64,000 nucleotides of DNA from Spirosoma oryzicola (lineage in GTDB: Bacteria > Bacteroidota > Bacteroidia > Cytophagales > Spirosomataceae), in contig NZ_CP089538.1 of NCBI RefSeq assembly GCF_021233055.1, positions 1,903,501-1,967,500 on the forward strand. Direction: 5' to 3'. The translations under genes were made by a program, and so were the position numbers. Under the pieces are notes generated by a model that saw only the letters and a list, made by a program, of their open reading frames with translations, made no database searches and was not told the DNA's origin. The first letter of the stretch is position 1, and the number at the start of each line of letters is the position of its first letter. Shown here one piece after another: positions 50,024 to 58,864 of the stretch.

Positions 50024-53000
50024 AAGGAACGTCGAGCATGACAGTGTAACTCTGAGCATTGCTGTCGGTGCTTAACACGGCCTGCAAGTACTCGGCCCGA
50101 TAAGTTATGTTTTTTTGACCGATTCCTGCTGATTCCTGCTTAGAAAAAGTAGTGTTTAGTCGATTATCGCCCAGTGGAGTTTCAACAAGTATATTCAACT
50201 GCTTACTATGATAACCCAATTGTACGATAGCGAGCCCTTCGCCACCGTGTTTCAAGGCATTCTGAATTAACTCGGCAATAATTCGGTAGAGAACCAGTTC
50301 ACGCTCAGGATTTAGCCGATGAATCTCACCGAAAAGAATAAATTCGAAGGTGGTGTTGGATGAGCGGTTTGCCCGGTCTACCAGGTGCGAGATAATATCG
50401 GGTAGCGCATATTTTTCGAACTCGATGGGCATCAGATCGTGGGTGATGAGTCTGAGGTCATTACTGGCTTTATCCAGCATTGCGTAAGCCCTGGCTACTT
50501 CGGGTATCTGAGCGGCCACGGCAACCCGGTCTTGGGCCAGGCCCAATAAGCCTTTAATAGCGGACAGTGTATTCCCCACATCGTCATGCAGATCGCGGGC
50601 AATACGTCCGCGCTCCGCTTCCTGCGTTGCCAGCGTATTCTGGAGAAGCCGTTGTTGCTGAGTAAATTTTCGGCGGTTGTAGCGGGTTATCGAGTATGTG
50701 ACAGCCAAGGCGATGAGGAATCCACTGGATAACCAGAACCACCACCGTAACCAAAAGGGAGGCTTGATATTGATCTGCAACCGGGTGATCGGTGTCGGCT
50801 GTCCGCGTGCATCGATGGCTCGTACCTGAAAAACGTAGTCGCCGGGCGACAGATCCGCGTATCGTACCTGGTTGGCGTCAACGAGTGGCACCCAATCCTC
50901 ATCGACTTCCGACAACCGGTATGAAAATTGACTTTTGCCCTGACTCAAGTAATCCAGTGCCGCTAGTCCGATTGAAAAAGTGTTTTGCTTATGGGAAAGG
51001 TTTAGGACCTGCGTTTCCCCAACGAATGTATCAGTTTGATACGGCTGATCATTGACCTCAAAGCGCACGATGCGTACGGGTACGCTGGCTTTGTAGCTAT
51101 CCAGTTGGTCGGGCGTAAATCGATCCAAACCGTGTACGCCACCAAAATAGAACGTACCGTCTGAGCCAATTAGGGCAGCATGGCTGTTGTATTCCCGCCC
51201 TTTCGTTGAGACGACCGGACTGGCTATTCCTTCATTCGGAAAAAATTTAGCCAGTCCGTTGTTTGTACTGAGCCAGAATCGCCCTTTACGGTCGGGTAGC
51301 AAACAGTACACTACGTCGTCGGGTAAGCCGTCACGCACAGTATAAGTATGAACCGCTTTTCGGGTGATTGGATCAAAGCGAACTAATCCACGGTCGGTAC
51401 AAAGCCATAAACACCGACGAACGGTGTCCGGGTAAAAGGCCATAATGTTATAACCCGGCAAGGTTATGTACTGCCGCACCAACTGATCGTGCTCATAGCG
51501 GTAAACAACCAGATCCTGATCACGACGGGCTGTATACAGCAGATTGGTTGCCGGATCAAAATACAGAGAACCAAAGTAGGTTCCATCAGCATCGACGCGG
51601 GCAAGAGGCTTAAGGTTGGGACTGAGCAGAAACAAGCCGCCATAAGTTGCCATCACAAACCGGCCATCGGGCAGTTCGCAAAGTCCCCGCGCGAATTGAC
51701 AGTCAGAGTCGTTGCAGAGGGGATTAGGAATATCAACGAACCGGTCCTTTTTGGGACCATACTGAAGCAGACCCTGTAAATTAGCAACCAACAACCGTCC
51801 ATCGCGCGTGCGTAGGATGTGCCGAACATTGCCCTCGGTGGTGACGCCCTGCTTTGCGGTGTAAGCCTTCATGGAACCCGTAGTAGAGTTGTAATAACGG
51901 ATACCGCCGTCGATAGTGCCGATCCAGATAGTACCACGCTGATCTTCGCTCATACCTCGGATCGGGTGATTATTCAGATCGGTGGTATCCGTCGGATCAT
52001 CAGCGATCGTTTCGACCATGTACGCATTGGGATATATGACGTCAATACCAAACGGATCACTGTTAGTCCAGACCAACCCCAGGTTATCGACGTACACTTC
52101 CGCTACTTGATTGGTTAGCAGCGCACCTACCTTCGGTCCACCAGGAGTTATTTCTCGTAGCAAGCGCATCGAGTCGGGGTTGTAGAGCCATACTCCCGAT
52201 CCGGAAGCGCCTAACCACCAGCGACCCTGCGCGTCTTCGTCCATGCTGACAAAGCGATACAGTGAAGTACCTGACCGCAAAGGATGATGGCGAATTAGTC
52301 GGGTAAGGGTGGCATCAAACTCAAAAATTCCCTGTGCGCCAGCCAGGCAGTAGTTGCCGTAGTGAGGCCCTCGGACGTGACAACGGTGAATCGAGTGAAA
52401 TAAAATTCCTTTCGTGGAAGGAGATGCGCGTTTGTTCTGGATAGGCTGATCGGTGGGGCTGCCCGTCAGGAATGTTTTGAGTTCGTGAGTCTGGTAGTTG
52501 TAGCGGGCAAATCCGGTGGGCAAGAGGTAGATCAGCGTTTTTTGAGTGGGTTGTAGATCGATCCATTCAGTGCTGATGCTAAACTTGGGTTTCACAGACG
52601 GATGAATACTCGTTTTACGCCCGGTACGGTAATTCAACTTCATAATCCCTTCCTGATTACTGGCGTACCAAACGGTCGAATCATCGGCAAAGAATGGTTC
52701 CTGGAGAGCGGACAGTCGTCGTCCCTGCCGATCCGTAGCGTAGATTCGTCGGAAAGTATTCGTTCGCCGGATGTATTGATTCAGGCATTCTTCAGTGCCT
52801 ATCCATAAGTCGCCGGAAGGTGCTTCGACAATGCCCCGAACCTCACCCTTGCCAATCGTCGTCGAATCCTGATCGTTAAAACGGTAAGCGGTAAATTGAG
52901 TACCGTCAAAACGATTAAGCCCGTTCTGCGTACTGATCCACATAAAGCCACGTGAATCTTTTATGATGTAGTAACAAGACCCCTGAGAAAGTCCGTCGGC

Positions 53001-53084
53001 AGTAGTAAGATGACGGACATAGAAAGGACGTTGCGCCCGTGCCAACTGAGTTGAGACAAGTAAGCAGAAGAACAGCCAGCGCAT
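49992..53084 (-). CDS. Two-component sensor kinase with propeller (Reg_prop/Y_Y_Y) sensor and HisKA_3 domain
   Basis: Sensor kinase of 1030 residues. Signal peptide MRWLFFCLLVSTQLARAQ. The periplasmic part is a repeated Reg_prop propeller (GLSQGSCYYIIKDSRGFMWISTQNGLNRFDG, GIVEAPSGDLWIGTEECLNQY, GMSEDQRGTIWIGTIDGGIRYY, CLLPDRKGRFWLSTNNGLAKF), then a Y_Y_Y domain (FSYRLSEVDEDWVPL ... YVFQVRAIDARG). One transmembrane helix at about 775-795, then HisKA_3 with RGRIARDLHDDVGNTLSAIKG (His near 830) and a HATPase (ELIQNALKHGGEGLAIVQLGY). Unlike classical HTCS it lacks a fused receiver/AraC domain; the LuxR regulator overlapping its end is the partner. The HATPase C-terminus looks short. Confidence 0.93.
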   Translation of the reverse strand: MRWLFFCLLVSTQLARAQRPFYVRHLTTADGLSQGSCYYIIKDSRGFMWISTQNGLNRFDGTQFTAYRFNDQDSTTIGKGEVRGIVEAPSGDLWIGTEECLNQYIRRTNTFRRIYATDRQGRRLSALQEPFFADDSTVWYASNQEGIMKLNYRTGRKTSIHPSVKPKFSISTEWIDLQPTQKTLIYLLPTGFARYNYQTHELKTFLTGSPTDQPIQNKRASPSTKGILFHSIHRCHVRGPHYGNYCLAGAQGIFEFDATLTRLIRHHPLRSGTSLYRFVSMDEDAQGRWWLGASGSGVWLYNPDSMRLLREITPGGPKVGALLTNQVAEVYVDNLGLVWTNSDPFGIDVIYPNAYMVETIADDPTDTTDLNNHPIRGMSEDQRGTIWIGTIDGGIRYYNSTTGSMKAYTAKQGVTTEGNVRHILRTRDGRLLVANLQGLLQYGPKKDRFVDIPNPLCNDSDCQFARGLCELPDGRFVMATYGGLFLLSPNLKPLARVDADGTYFGSLYFDPATNLLYTARRDQDLVVYRYEHDQLVRQYITLPGYNIMAFYPDTVRRCLWLCTDRGLVRFDPITRKAVHTYTVRDGLPDDVVYCLLPDRKGRFWLSTNNGLAKFFPNEGIASPVVSTKGREYNSHAALIGSDGTFYFGGVHGLDRFTPDQLDSYKASVPVRIVRFEVNDQPYQTDTFVGETQVLNLSHKQNTFSIGLAALDYLSQGKSQFSYRLSEVDEDWVPLVDANQVRYADLSPGDYVFQVRAIDARGQPTPITRLQINIKPPFWLRWWFWLSSGFLIALAVTYSITRYNRRKFTQQQRLLQNTLATQEAERGRIARDLHDDVGNTLSAIKGLLGLAQDRVAVAAQIPEVARAYAMLDKASNDLRLITHDLMPIEFEKYALPDIISHLVDRANRSSNTTFEFILFGEIHRLNPERELVLYRIIAELIQNALKHGGEGLAIVQLGYHSKQLNILVETPLGDNRLNTTFSKQESAGIGQKNITYRAEYLQAVLSTDSNAQSYTVMLDVPYDAAAGSASH

Positions 53085-53362
53085 ACCAGAAAGAGAAAGT
53101 AAGTTTAAATCTACGCGACAATCTCCACTTGTAAACTATCAGGGTATCAGTATTTCGCAGGAAGAAGCCACTTCTAGATCTGTAAAAGCGGCAACAACCC
53201 GATTTTCTTGTTGAGCGTTTCGGTTTTGGCTGATTATGTATTCAAACTAGATTCAGTCGTATCTTGCCACACGAAGCAATCGAACCGTACAGCACATCGG
53301 GTTGGTCGTTGACAATATCTAACGCAAAACGAGTTCGTTCACAAACCGTTCTGCATGACTCT

Positions 53363-54124
53363 ATGAAGCAAAATATCGTTAAAACGCGGCTTAAAAACAA
53401 CCAGCCAGTGCTGGGTATTCTTTCGAACAGTACCGACCCAACGGTTGCCGAACTCTGTGGTTTTTCGGGGCTGGATTTTTACATGATCGACGGTGAGCAC
53501 AGCCCAGTCACAACGGCGCAGGTGCAGGACATTGTACGAGCTTGTGAGGTGAGTGGTATTACGCCCCTGGCCCGTGTTCGCAGCAACGATTCCAAACTTA
53601 TTTTACAGTATCTGGATGCCGGTGTCATGGGAATCATGATGCCGGGTGTTAACTCGGTAGCGCAGGCCGAGGCTCTGGTGCAAGCCGTAAAATACCCGCC
53701 GATGGGTAGCAGGGGCTTTGGACCTGCGCGGGCTTCGGATTATTTGCTGGGTACGATGAACCAGGGTGAATACGTCGAATTTTCCAATGAGCAAACGTTG
53801 GTGCTGCCGCAGATTGAAGATCGGGAAGCGATTGATAACCTCGACGATCTGCTGACGGTCGAAGGAATAGATGGTTTTGTAATCGGACCGCGCGATCTGG
53901 CTATGTCGATGGGCTATTATGATGGTCCCGGTCATGACGAGGTTAAGCGGACGATTGCGGGCGTTGTCGAAAAGATTCGTAAAGCCGGATTAATCGCTGG
54001 GACCACATCCGCAACGGGTGATCAGGCCCGGGCGCTGATTGATCGTGGGGTACTGTTTTGCCTGAATTCGTTTGCGGGGCTGCTCAAGTCAGCAACGACC
54101 GATTTCATGAAAGGTCGTGAGTAA
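53363..54124 (+). CDS. HpcH/HpaI-family class II aldolase
   Basis: Metal-dependent aldolase of the HpcH/HpaI family (253 residues), such as 2-keto-3-deoxy-L-rhamnonate or 4-hydroxy-2-oxoheptanedioate aldolase. I start at the ATG at 53363 (MKQNIVKTRLKNNQPVLG); upstream residues in the frame are not family-like. Motifs: IDGEHSPVTTAQ (base/metal region), ARVRSNDSKLILQYLDAGVMGIMMPGVNS, PPMGSRGFGPARASDY, LVLPQIEDREAIDNLDDLL and GPRDLAMSMGY. It lies alone, divergent from the large sensor kinase. The substrate is not determined. Confidence 0.92.
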   Translation: MKQNIVKTRLKNNQPVLGILSNSTDPTVAELCGFSGLDFYMIDGEHSPVTTAQVQDIVRACEVSGITPLARVRSNDSKLILQYLDAGVMGIMMPGVNSVAQAEALVQAVKYPPMGSRGFGPARASDYLLGTMNQGEYVEFSNEQTLVLPQIEDREAIDNLDDLLTVEGIDGFVIGPRDLAMSMGYYDGPGHDEVKRTIAGVVEKIRKAGLIAGTTSATGDQARALIDRGVLFCLNSFAGLLKSATTDFMKGRE

Positions 54125-54359
54125 CAATCGAGGATTTAATCGTCATTCTTGGCAGAAACACTGCCGAAATAGGCACAACTCGATTAAACGCAGGGAACCA
54201 GTTCACAAGTACTCATCCGTCATTTGATAAAGTCAGAACTAGGACATATAAATGATTAAATAGAAAGCAATTTGTAGGGATTCGGTAAAATAAGGTAGTC
54301 TTAAACCTTTCAGATAACTGGCAGTTAATAACCAGCACGAGACAAAACTGAATTGCCTG

Positions 54360-55577
54360 ATGAACAAAACCGACGAAAAGGATCAAGCTGTACACCTGCC
54401 GCCGGTCTATAATAATGCACAGAAGCACGCCGTGTTTCCTAATGTTTCGCAGGATGAAAAGGCTCGCTTTAATTTTCTGACCGCCTTACAACAGCACCTT
54501 GCTTCGACGGTTGAGTTAGGGAATAAAGCAGCTTTCGACAAACGGGTGAAACCCCAGTCGCTGGCGCGTACCGGTCGGGATTTTAAAACGCCGGAGGAGG
54601 TAGGGGAGGCCATGAGCCAGGACCTGTATTACCAGATGTGGTGCGCTTTACAGCGGTCCGCTCAGGAGATGATTCAGCAGGCAGGTCGTTCGGTGGTGTT
54701 GCGCCAGATTGAGAACTTGGTCGAAAAAGTTAAACAATACAACGCGCAGCGTCCCGAAACCCTCAGCCTTGATCCCTCATTGGCGATTCCTCACTATTTA
54801 ACCCGCGTCGATCACCAGTGCATGCCCGGCGGTTACCATACCGAATACATCGCCGATGATGTGACGAATGCCGCTGTAGAGGAGATTACGGGATCACTGG
54901 AAATTGGTAAGGGAAGCGGTCTGTTATCCGATGGAAAGGGATATGCCGTCGTTGACTGGTTAAAAAAGAACTACCCTGATTTCAAGCCCAAACGAATTCT
55001 TGACATTGGTTGTGGTATAGGTAATAATACGTTGCCGTTGGCTGTTGGTTATCCTGAGGCTGAGGTCGTAGGCATTGATGCAAGCGCAGTAGCATTACGG
55101 TATGCTCATGCACGCGCAACGGCCCTAAAAACACCAAATGTTCGGTTTGTTCAGGCCAATGCTGAAACATTACCCGTTGATAACGGTTCATTCGATTGGG
55201 TCCAGTCAACCATGTTTCTTCACACAACGTCGGCTAGTGCTATAAACGCTGTCGTTCGCGAAACGTATCGGGTGTTGACTAGCGGTGGGCTAATGTTACA
55301 TCTCTGTCCAGCACCCTACCCACCCGGAACATCGTTATTCGAACAGTTTATGGGCAACTGGGAAACCTTCAATAACAACGAACCTTTTCTAGGAGTTGTG
55401 CATAAAATGGATCAAGTAGAGTGGATGAAATCGGCTGGTTTTCTAGAACGGAATTTACTCCAGTTTGGGCTATCAGTTGCCAGTAATAATGACAACAAAA
55501 GTCAGTCGTTAGTTGATCATTCATATGGACATGGGGTCCTGACTACGCAAAATGCATTTGGTGCCTGGAAAGAATAA
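54360..55577 (+). CDS. Class I SAM-dependent methyltransferase with N-terminal helical domain
   Basis: Cytoplasmic methyltransferase of 405 residues. The first 190 residues are helical and lack a clear domain (FNFLTALQQHLASTVELGNKAAF; DLYYQMWCALQRSAQEMIQQAGRSVVLRQIENLVEKVKQYNAQRPETLSLDP). The Rossmann part starts with RILDIGCGIGNNTLPLAVGYPEAEVVGIDAS (SAM site, motif I), RFVQANAETLPVDNGSFDWVQSTMFLHTT (motif II/IV) and YRVLTSGGLMLHLCPAPYPPG. Similar Bacteroidota and cyanobacterial methyltransferases act on small molecules or natural products. It is followed 68 bp downstream by a small helical protein on the same strand that may be its partner. Confidence 0.88.
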   Translation: MNKTDEKDQAVHLPPVYNNAQKHAVFPNVSQDEKARFNFLTALQQHLASTVELGNKAAFDKRVKPQSLARTGRDFKTPEEVGEAMSQDLYYQMWCALQRSAQEMIQQAGRSVVLRQIENLVEKVKQYNAQRPETLSLDPSLAIPHYLTRVDHQCMPGGYHTEYIADDVTNAAVEEITGSLEIGKGSGLLSDGKGYAVVDWLKKNYPDFKPKRILDIGCGIGNNTLPLAVGYPEAEVVGIDASAVALRYAHARATALKTPNVRFVQANAETLPVDNGSFDWVQSTMFLHTTSASAINAVVRETYRVLTSGGLMLHLCPAPYPPGTSLFEQFMGNWETFNNNEPFLGVVHKMDQVEWMKSAGFLERNLLQFGLSVASNNDNKSQSLVDHSYGHGVLTTQNAFGAWKE

Positions 55578-55645
55578 ATTCTAGGGATTATATAAATTGA
55601 TCGTGATTTATATAGTAGCCTACACTACAATCATAACCTGTAATT

Positions 55646-56005
55646 ATGATTAATGACATTCTGCTTTCGAACAATAAAGCAAAAGGCCAGCGGCCCTATT
55701 TTTTTGGTGATAAATCGGTTGAGCGGGTTTTAAATATTACAATGGCGGTTGCTGGTGAATTAGCCGTTACGCGCGAACGTTTAGACACCCTGGAACAATT
55801 GTTAATTACAAAAGAAATAATTACTAAAGATGAAATTGAATCATTTCAGCCAACGCCTGAGCACGCAAAAATGCGGCAACGCTGGCATACGGAGTACGTA
55901 GCCCGTATCCTTCGTATCGTGCAACAGGAACTGGAAGCTATCCAACAACCGGCCGAAAACGATCGAAATATGGAAGAAATCCTAGAAGAATTGGGAAGAA
56001 GCTAG
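55646..56005 (+). CDS. Small helical protein downstream of the methyltransferase
   Basis: 119 residues, predominantly helical: RVLNITMAVAGELAVTRERLDTLEQLLITKEIITKDEIESF, then HAKMRQRWHTEYVARILRIVQQELEAI, ending in an acidic helix (MEEILEELGR). No signal peptide or catalytic motif. The pattern is that of a subunit or accessory protein that packs on a helical partner. Adjacent to the methyltransferase gene and on the same strand; a functional link is inference. No family was recognised. Confidence 0.65.
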   Translation: MINDILLSNNKAKGQRPYFFGDKSVERVLNITMAVAGELAVTRERLDTLEQLLITKEIITKDEIESFQPTPEHAKMRQRWHTEYVARILRIVQQELEAIQQPAENDRNMEEILEELGRS

Positions 56006-56537
56006 GAAATTAAAAGTTATACGAAACCTTTTGTTGGGTAATTAGCAGTTAATACCTATACTTGACGGTCAATATAATTTGACTGTACGTAGCGAAGAAC
56101 CGCTTTATTTCGACGGGTAAACATGGTTAGGTAGACTAAGAAAGTAGCGTAACCAACTGTAGCTTTTACTGAAACCTTTCCAGACTTTTTTTATTTTTTC
56201 CAACGAAAAACTTGCAAAAGGAATCCTGTAGCAAGAAGTTGACTAAAAGACTTTTGGACGATCAGTGCTTAGCAATGAGCTTCGTCTTTTTTGGAAAAAA
56301 ATAGGCTCGTTTACTAGAATTGACCGTCTTTGTAATAAAGTTATCCTAGTTTTGCGTGGCAAAAGAAGCGGTAAACCGTATGAGGGCCATTGACCGAAAC
56401 TAACAAGAAAAGTACTTGATGAACAAAAAGTAAAATGAGTTAGTCAAGTAATTTGACCGTTCCATAAGTTTCTTTAGTGGCTTTTGGTAGAATTAAAGTT
56501 TAGTTTGAAACATTGCGTCAAAATTAATTACGTACCT
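56006..56537. promoter_or_regulatory. AT-rich 532-bp control region with repeated TTGACSG sites
   Basis: No gene was seen. A -7 element TAGTTTTG lies at 56347-56354 (no clear -33). The word TTGACCG or its near-form recurs: TTGACGGTCAA (a palindrome) at 56062-56072, TTGACTGT at 56079-56086, TTGACCGT at 56320-56327, TTGACCG at 56390-56396, TTGACCGT at 56453-56460. These may be binding sites for one regulator of the following large gene. Confidence 0.4.
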
Positions 56538-58565
56538 ATGCGAACATTTATCCAACGACACCCCCTGCGGATGCTGGCTGGACTCGTGTTGCTGAGTTTT
56601 GCTGCCCCTTACGGCACACAGGCCCAACAGGCCGACACTGTTCGGACTACTTCTCCGACAACGACAAATCAATCTTATCCACGCGAGAATATCTATCGCT
56701 TAGGGAAAGGAGTTTATACCGATACATTACGTCGAGATGAATTCAAAGCCCAAGCTAGCGATGTTGCCGAGTTGGACGATTGTGACACAACTTTCCAGAC
56801 GTTCGTGTTGGTACGCAGACTCTCACCCTGGCGTATCGGTTTGTTTGCTGGTCCCAACTTCGCTTATTGCGGTACTTGGGAGAACACGTTCGGACCAACC
56901 AAGCGGGATAATACATTGTACAACGGTGCTGGTTTCAACATCACGGCCAATGTAGACTATTTCTTCACGCCTGCTACCCGTCGGCTGCGTTTTGGCGTAG
57001 GAACGGCGTTTGGTTACCAGAATTACATCACTCGCAGTATCTACCGCGATTATTTGTATGGTCTGGCTGCGGCCCGCACACCAAGCGTCGGTCGTGATCA
57101 AGTAACAATCAACCAACGGGCTTCTGAAGATATGTTCCTAACGGTTGGGCCGGTGCTGACGTTTACCATCGCCCGGAGCCGCAAGAACCCAGATGCAACG
57201 ACGTTTATTGAAGCAGGTGCACGCGGAGGTTTGTTCCGTACGGAAGCCGCTACGATTGCCGCCTTCATCCCGTCGCAGGGTGGTGTGATCCAAAGCGGAC
57301 CGCTTGTAACGGGTGGTAGCCTGATTCGCTCGGTAAATCCAAGCTCTAACCTATACCACTTAGGTGCTATCGGTAACCTGGCGATCTTCTTCCCGATTGG
57401 TCGTAACAACTGGAACATCGGTATTCAGGGACAAGGGTTCATCACCAAGCTTAACTACCTGATCGTTAATGGTCAGCAAGATCTGCTGTATGAATTCAAA
57501 CGGACTCACGGTGGATTCAGCGCTGGCTTGGCCGTTCGTAAAGGATTTGTTCAGAAGAAGCTTATCCCAAAAACACCAACGGTTTGCCCAACTTGCGACT
57601 CTATCCCAGAGCTTCGTGTGCAGTTCAATGGCAACTCGCTTAAAGGTGTATCGCTTGCTTACGTTGACAGCACAAACGCGCAACAACAGCCACCCGTTAA
57701 TACGTCAGCAACGGCTCCCGTTATTAGCTGGCGCAGCACAACCCCGAATCCGAAAAACGAAACCTTCACCGCTCGTCTGTACTACCGTCCGGATTCTGTA
57801 GTGGCTGGTGCATCGGATCAGGTAATTGCTCAACTGGAGAACACGACAGATACAACATTGACGTTCCCAACGACCTACTTCTCGAACGGTCAGGTGAACC
57901 CAGGTTTCTACTATGTAACGGTTCACAACCGTCAAACAGCTAAGTGTGGTACCTGTATGAGTGAGGTTGCAACAACAAGCTTCTCGGTGGTTCGTCCGAA
58001 GAGAGACGTAGTCGAGTGCGAATACCGTCACCGTCTGGAACGTCTGGAAGTATACTACCGGACTCCATACACTCGTGAAGTTGCTAACGTTTGTTACTGT
58101 AACGGTACGATCACTTCGGTTGGTGACACAGTTACTCGCCTACGCTACCGTGGTCTGAACCGTCGTCTGGCAACCAGCGCTATCGAATTTGATACAAACA
58201 CGGTTATCCTGAACCTGCGTGATCTGCCAGGTGATCTAGCTCAACAGCTACAAGCTGAGAAAGCTAAAATCGAAAGCGGTAACGCGATTCGTTACAAAGG
58301 CCGTCGGGTACGCCCACAAGTTCAGTACTTCCGCGCAGTGTTCACGGTTACGAAGCTTCCATGCAACGGTCAGCCTGAACAACCAGTGGGTAGCTTCAAC
58401 ACGACGATTAGCGACAACAGCTACTCGATCACTGACCTGAAGCCGCTGACAGATGCTCAGAAAGCGAAACTGTTGACACCACCTGCTCCAGCTAAAAAGA
58501 AAGCGACTCGTCGCCGGGCTGGTAACAGCGGTCGTCGTTCAGACGTAATGTTCGGAGTAGAATAA
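56538..58565 (+). CDS. Exported envelope protein with CxxC motifs, function unknown
   Basis: 675 residues from ATG 56538, with a signal peptide (MRTFIQRHPLRMLAGLVLLS ... GTQAQQ). The N-terminal half looks like an outer-membrane beta-barrel (WRIGLFAGPNFAYCGTWEN; GAGFNITANVDYFFTPATRRLRFGVGTAFGYQNYI; HLGAIGNLAIFFPIGRNNWNIGIQGQGFITKLNYL). The second half is a soluble beta-rich region with cysteine motifs CPTC, CGTC and CYC (VCPTCDSIPELRV; AKCGTCMSEVATTSF; VCYCNGTITSVGD) and a basic tail (APAKKKATRRRAGNSGRRSD). Codon use in the C-terminal third shifts to CGT, CTG and AAC-rich forms, unlike its neighbours, as for a highly expressed gene. No family was recognised. Confidence 0.78.
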   Translation: MRTFIQRHPLRMLAGLVLLSFAAPYGTQAQQADTVRTTSPTTTNQSYPRENIYRLGKGVYTDTLRRDEFKAQASDVAELDDCDTTFQTFVLVRRLSPWRIGLFAGPNFAYCGTWENTFGPTKRDNTLYNGAGFNITANVDYFFTPATRRLRFGVGTAFGYQNYITRSIYRDYLYGLAAARTPSVGRDQVTINQRASEDMFLTVGPVLTFTIARSRKNPDATTFIEAGARGGLFRTEAATIAAFIPSQGGVIQSGPLVTGGSLIRSVNPSSNLYHLGAIGNLAIFFPIGRNNWNIGIQGQGFITKLNYLIVNGQQDLLYEFKRTHGGFSAGLAVRKGFVQKKLIPKTPTVCPTCDSIPELRVQFNGNSLKGVSLAYVDSTNAQQQPPVNTSATAPVISWRSTTPNPKNETFTARLYYRPDSVVAGASDQVIAQLENTTDTTLTFPTTYFSNGQVNPGFYYVTVHNRQTAKCGTCMSEVATTSFSVVRPKRDVVECEYRHRLERLEVYYRTPYTREVANVCYCNGTITSVGDTVTRLRYRGLNRRLATSAIEFDTNTVILNLRDLPGDLAQQLQAEKAKIESGNAIRYKGRRVRPQVQYFRAVFTVTKLPCNGQPEQPVGSFNTTISDNSYSITDLKPLTDAQKAKLLTPPAPAKKKATRRRAGNSGRRSDVMFGVE

Positions 58566-58587
58566 TCTGATCTGAACAACACAATAC

Positions 58588-58625
58588 AAAAAAGCCGGGA
58601 GCCAACGCTTCCGGCTTTTTTGTGT
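58588..58625 (+). terminator. Terminator of the CxxC envelope-protein gene
   Basis: AAAAAAGCCGG (58588-58598) pairs with CCGGCTTTTTT (58611-58621), 11 bp, 12-nt loop, ending in a T-run. Confidence 0.9.
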
Positions 58626-58684
58626 ATAAAAATGATTCTTCAGTAAAGGACAACGTTACTAAAAATGGCTACCTAGTGATCAGA

Positions 58685-58746
58685 ATAGGCTGCGACTGCT
58701 TACGGCTTCATTCTATACGCTGAGGCCGTAAGCAGTCGCAGCCTAT
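58685..58746. repeat. Perfect 22-bp inverted repeat
   Basis: The left arm 58685-58706 and the right arm 58725-58746 are exact complements, with an 18-nt spacer. There is no T-run and the terminator of the neighbouring gene is separate, so this is not an obvious terminator. Outside it lie 118 bp of plain sequence before the transglutaminase gene ends. Confidence 0.7.
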
Positions 58747-58864
58747 CGCTGTTGAAACAAGAGTAGTAGGAAATCAATTAAAGAATGCCTCTTATGATAT
58801 CAAGCAAATTGACACCTAATCAAGACCATTGATCGGCATTCTTCTAAGTTCTCTTGTTAGTAGC

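Noticed and set aside
53264..53363. Longer N-terminus for the aldolase
   Set aside because: The 33 extra residues show no family similarity; the ATG at 53363 gives the normal aldolase start.
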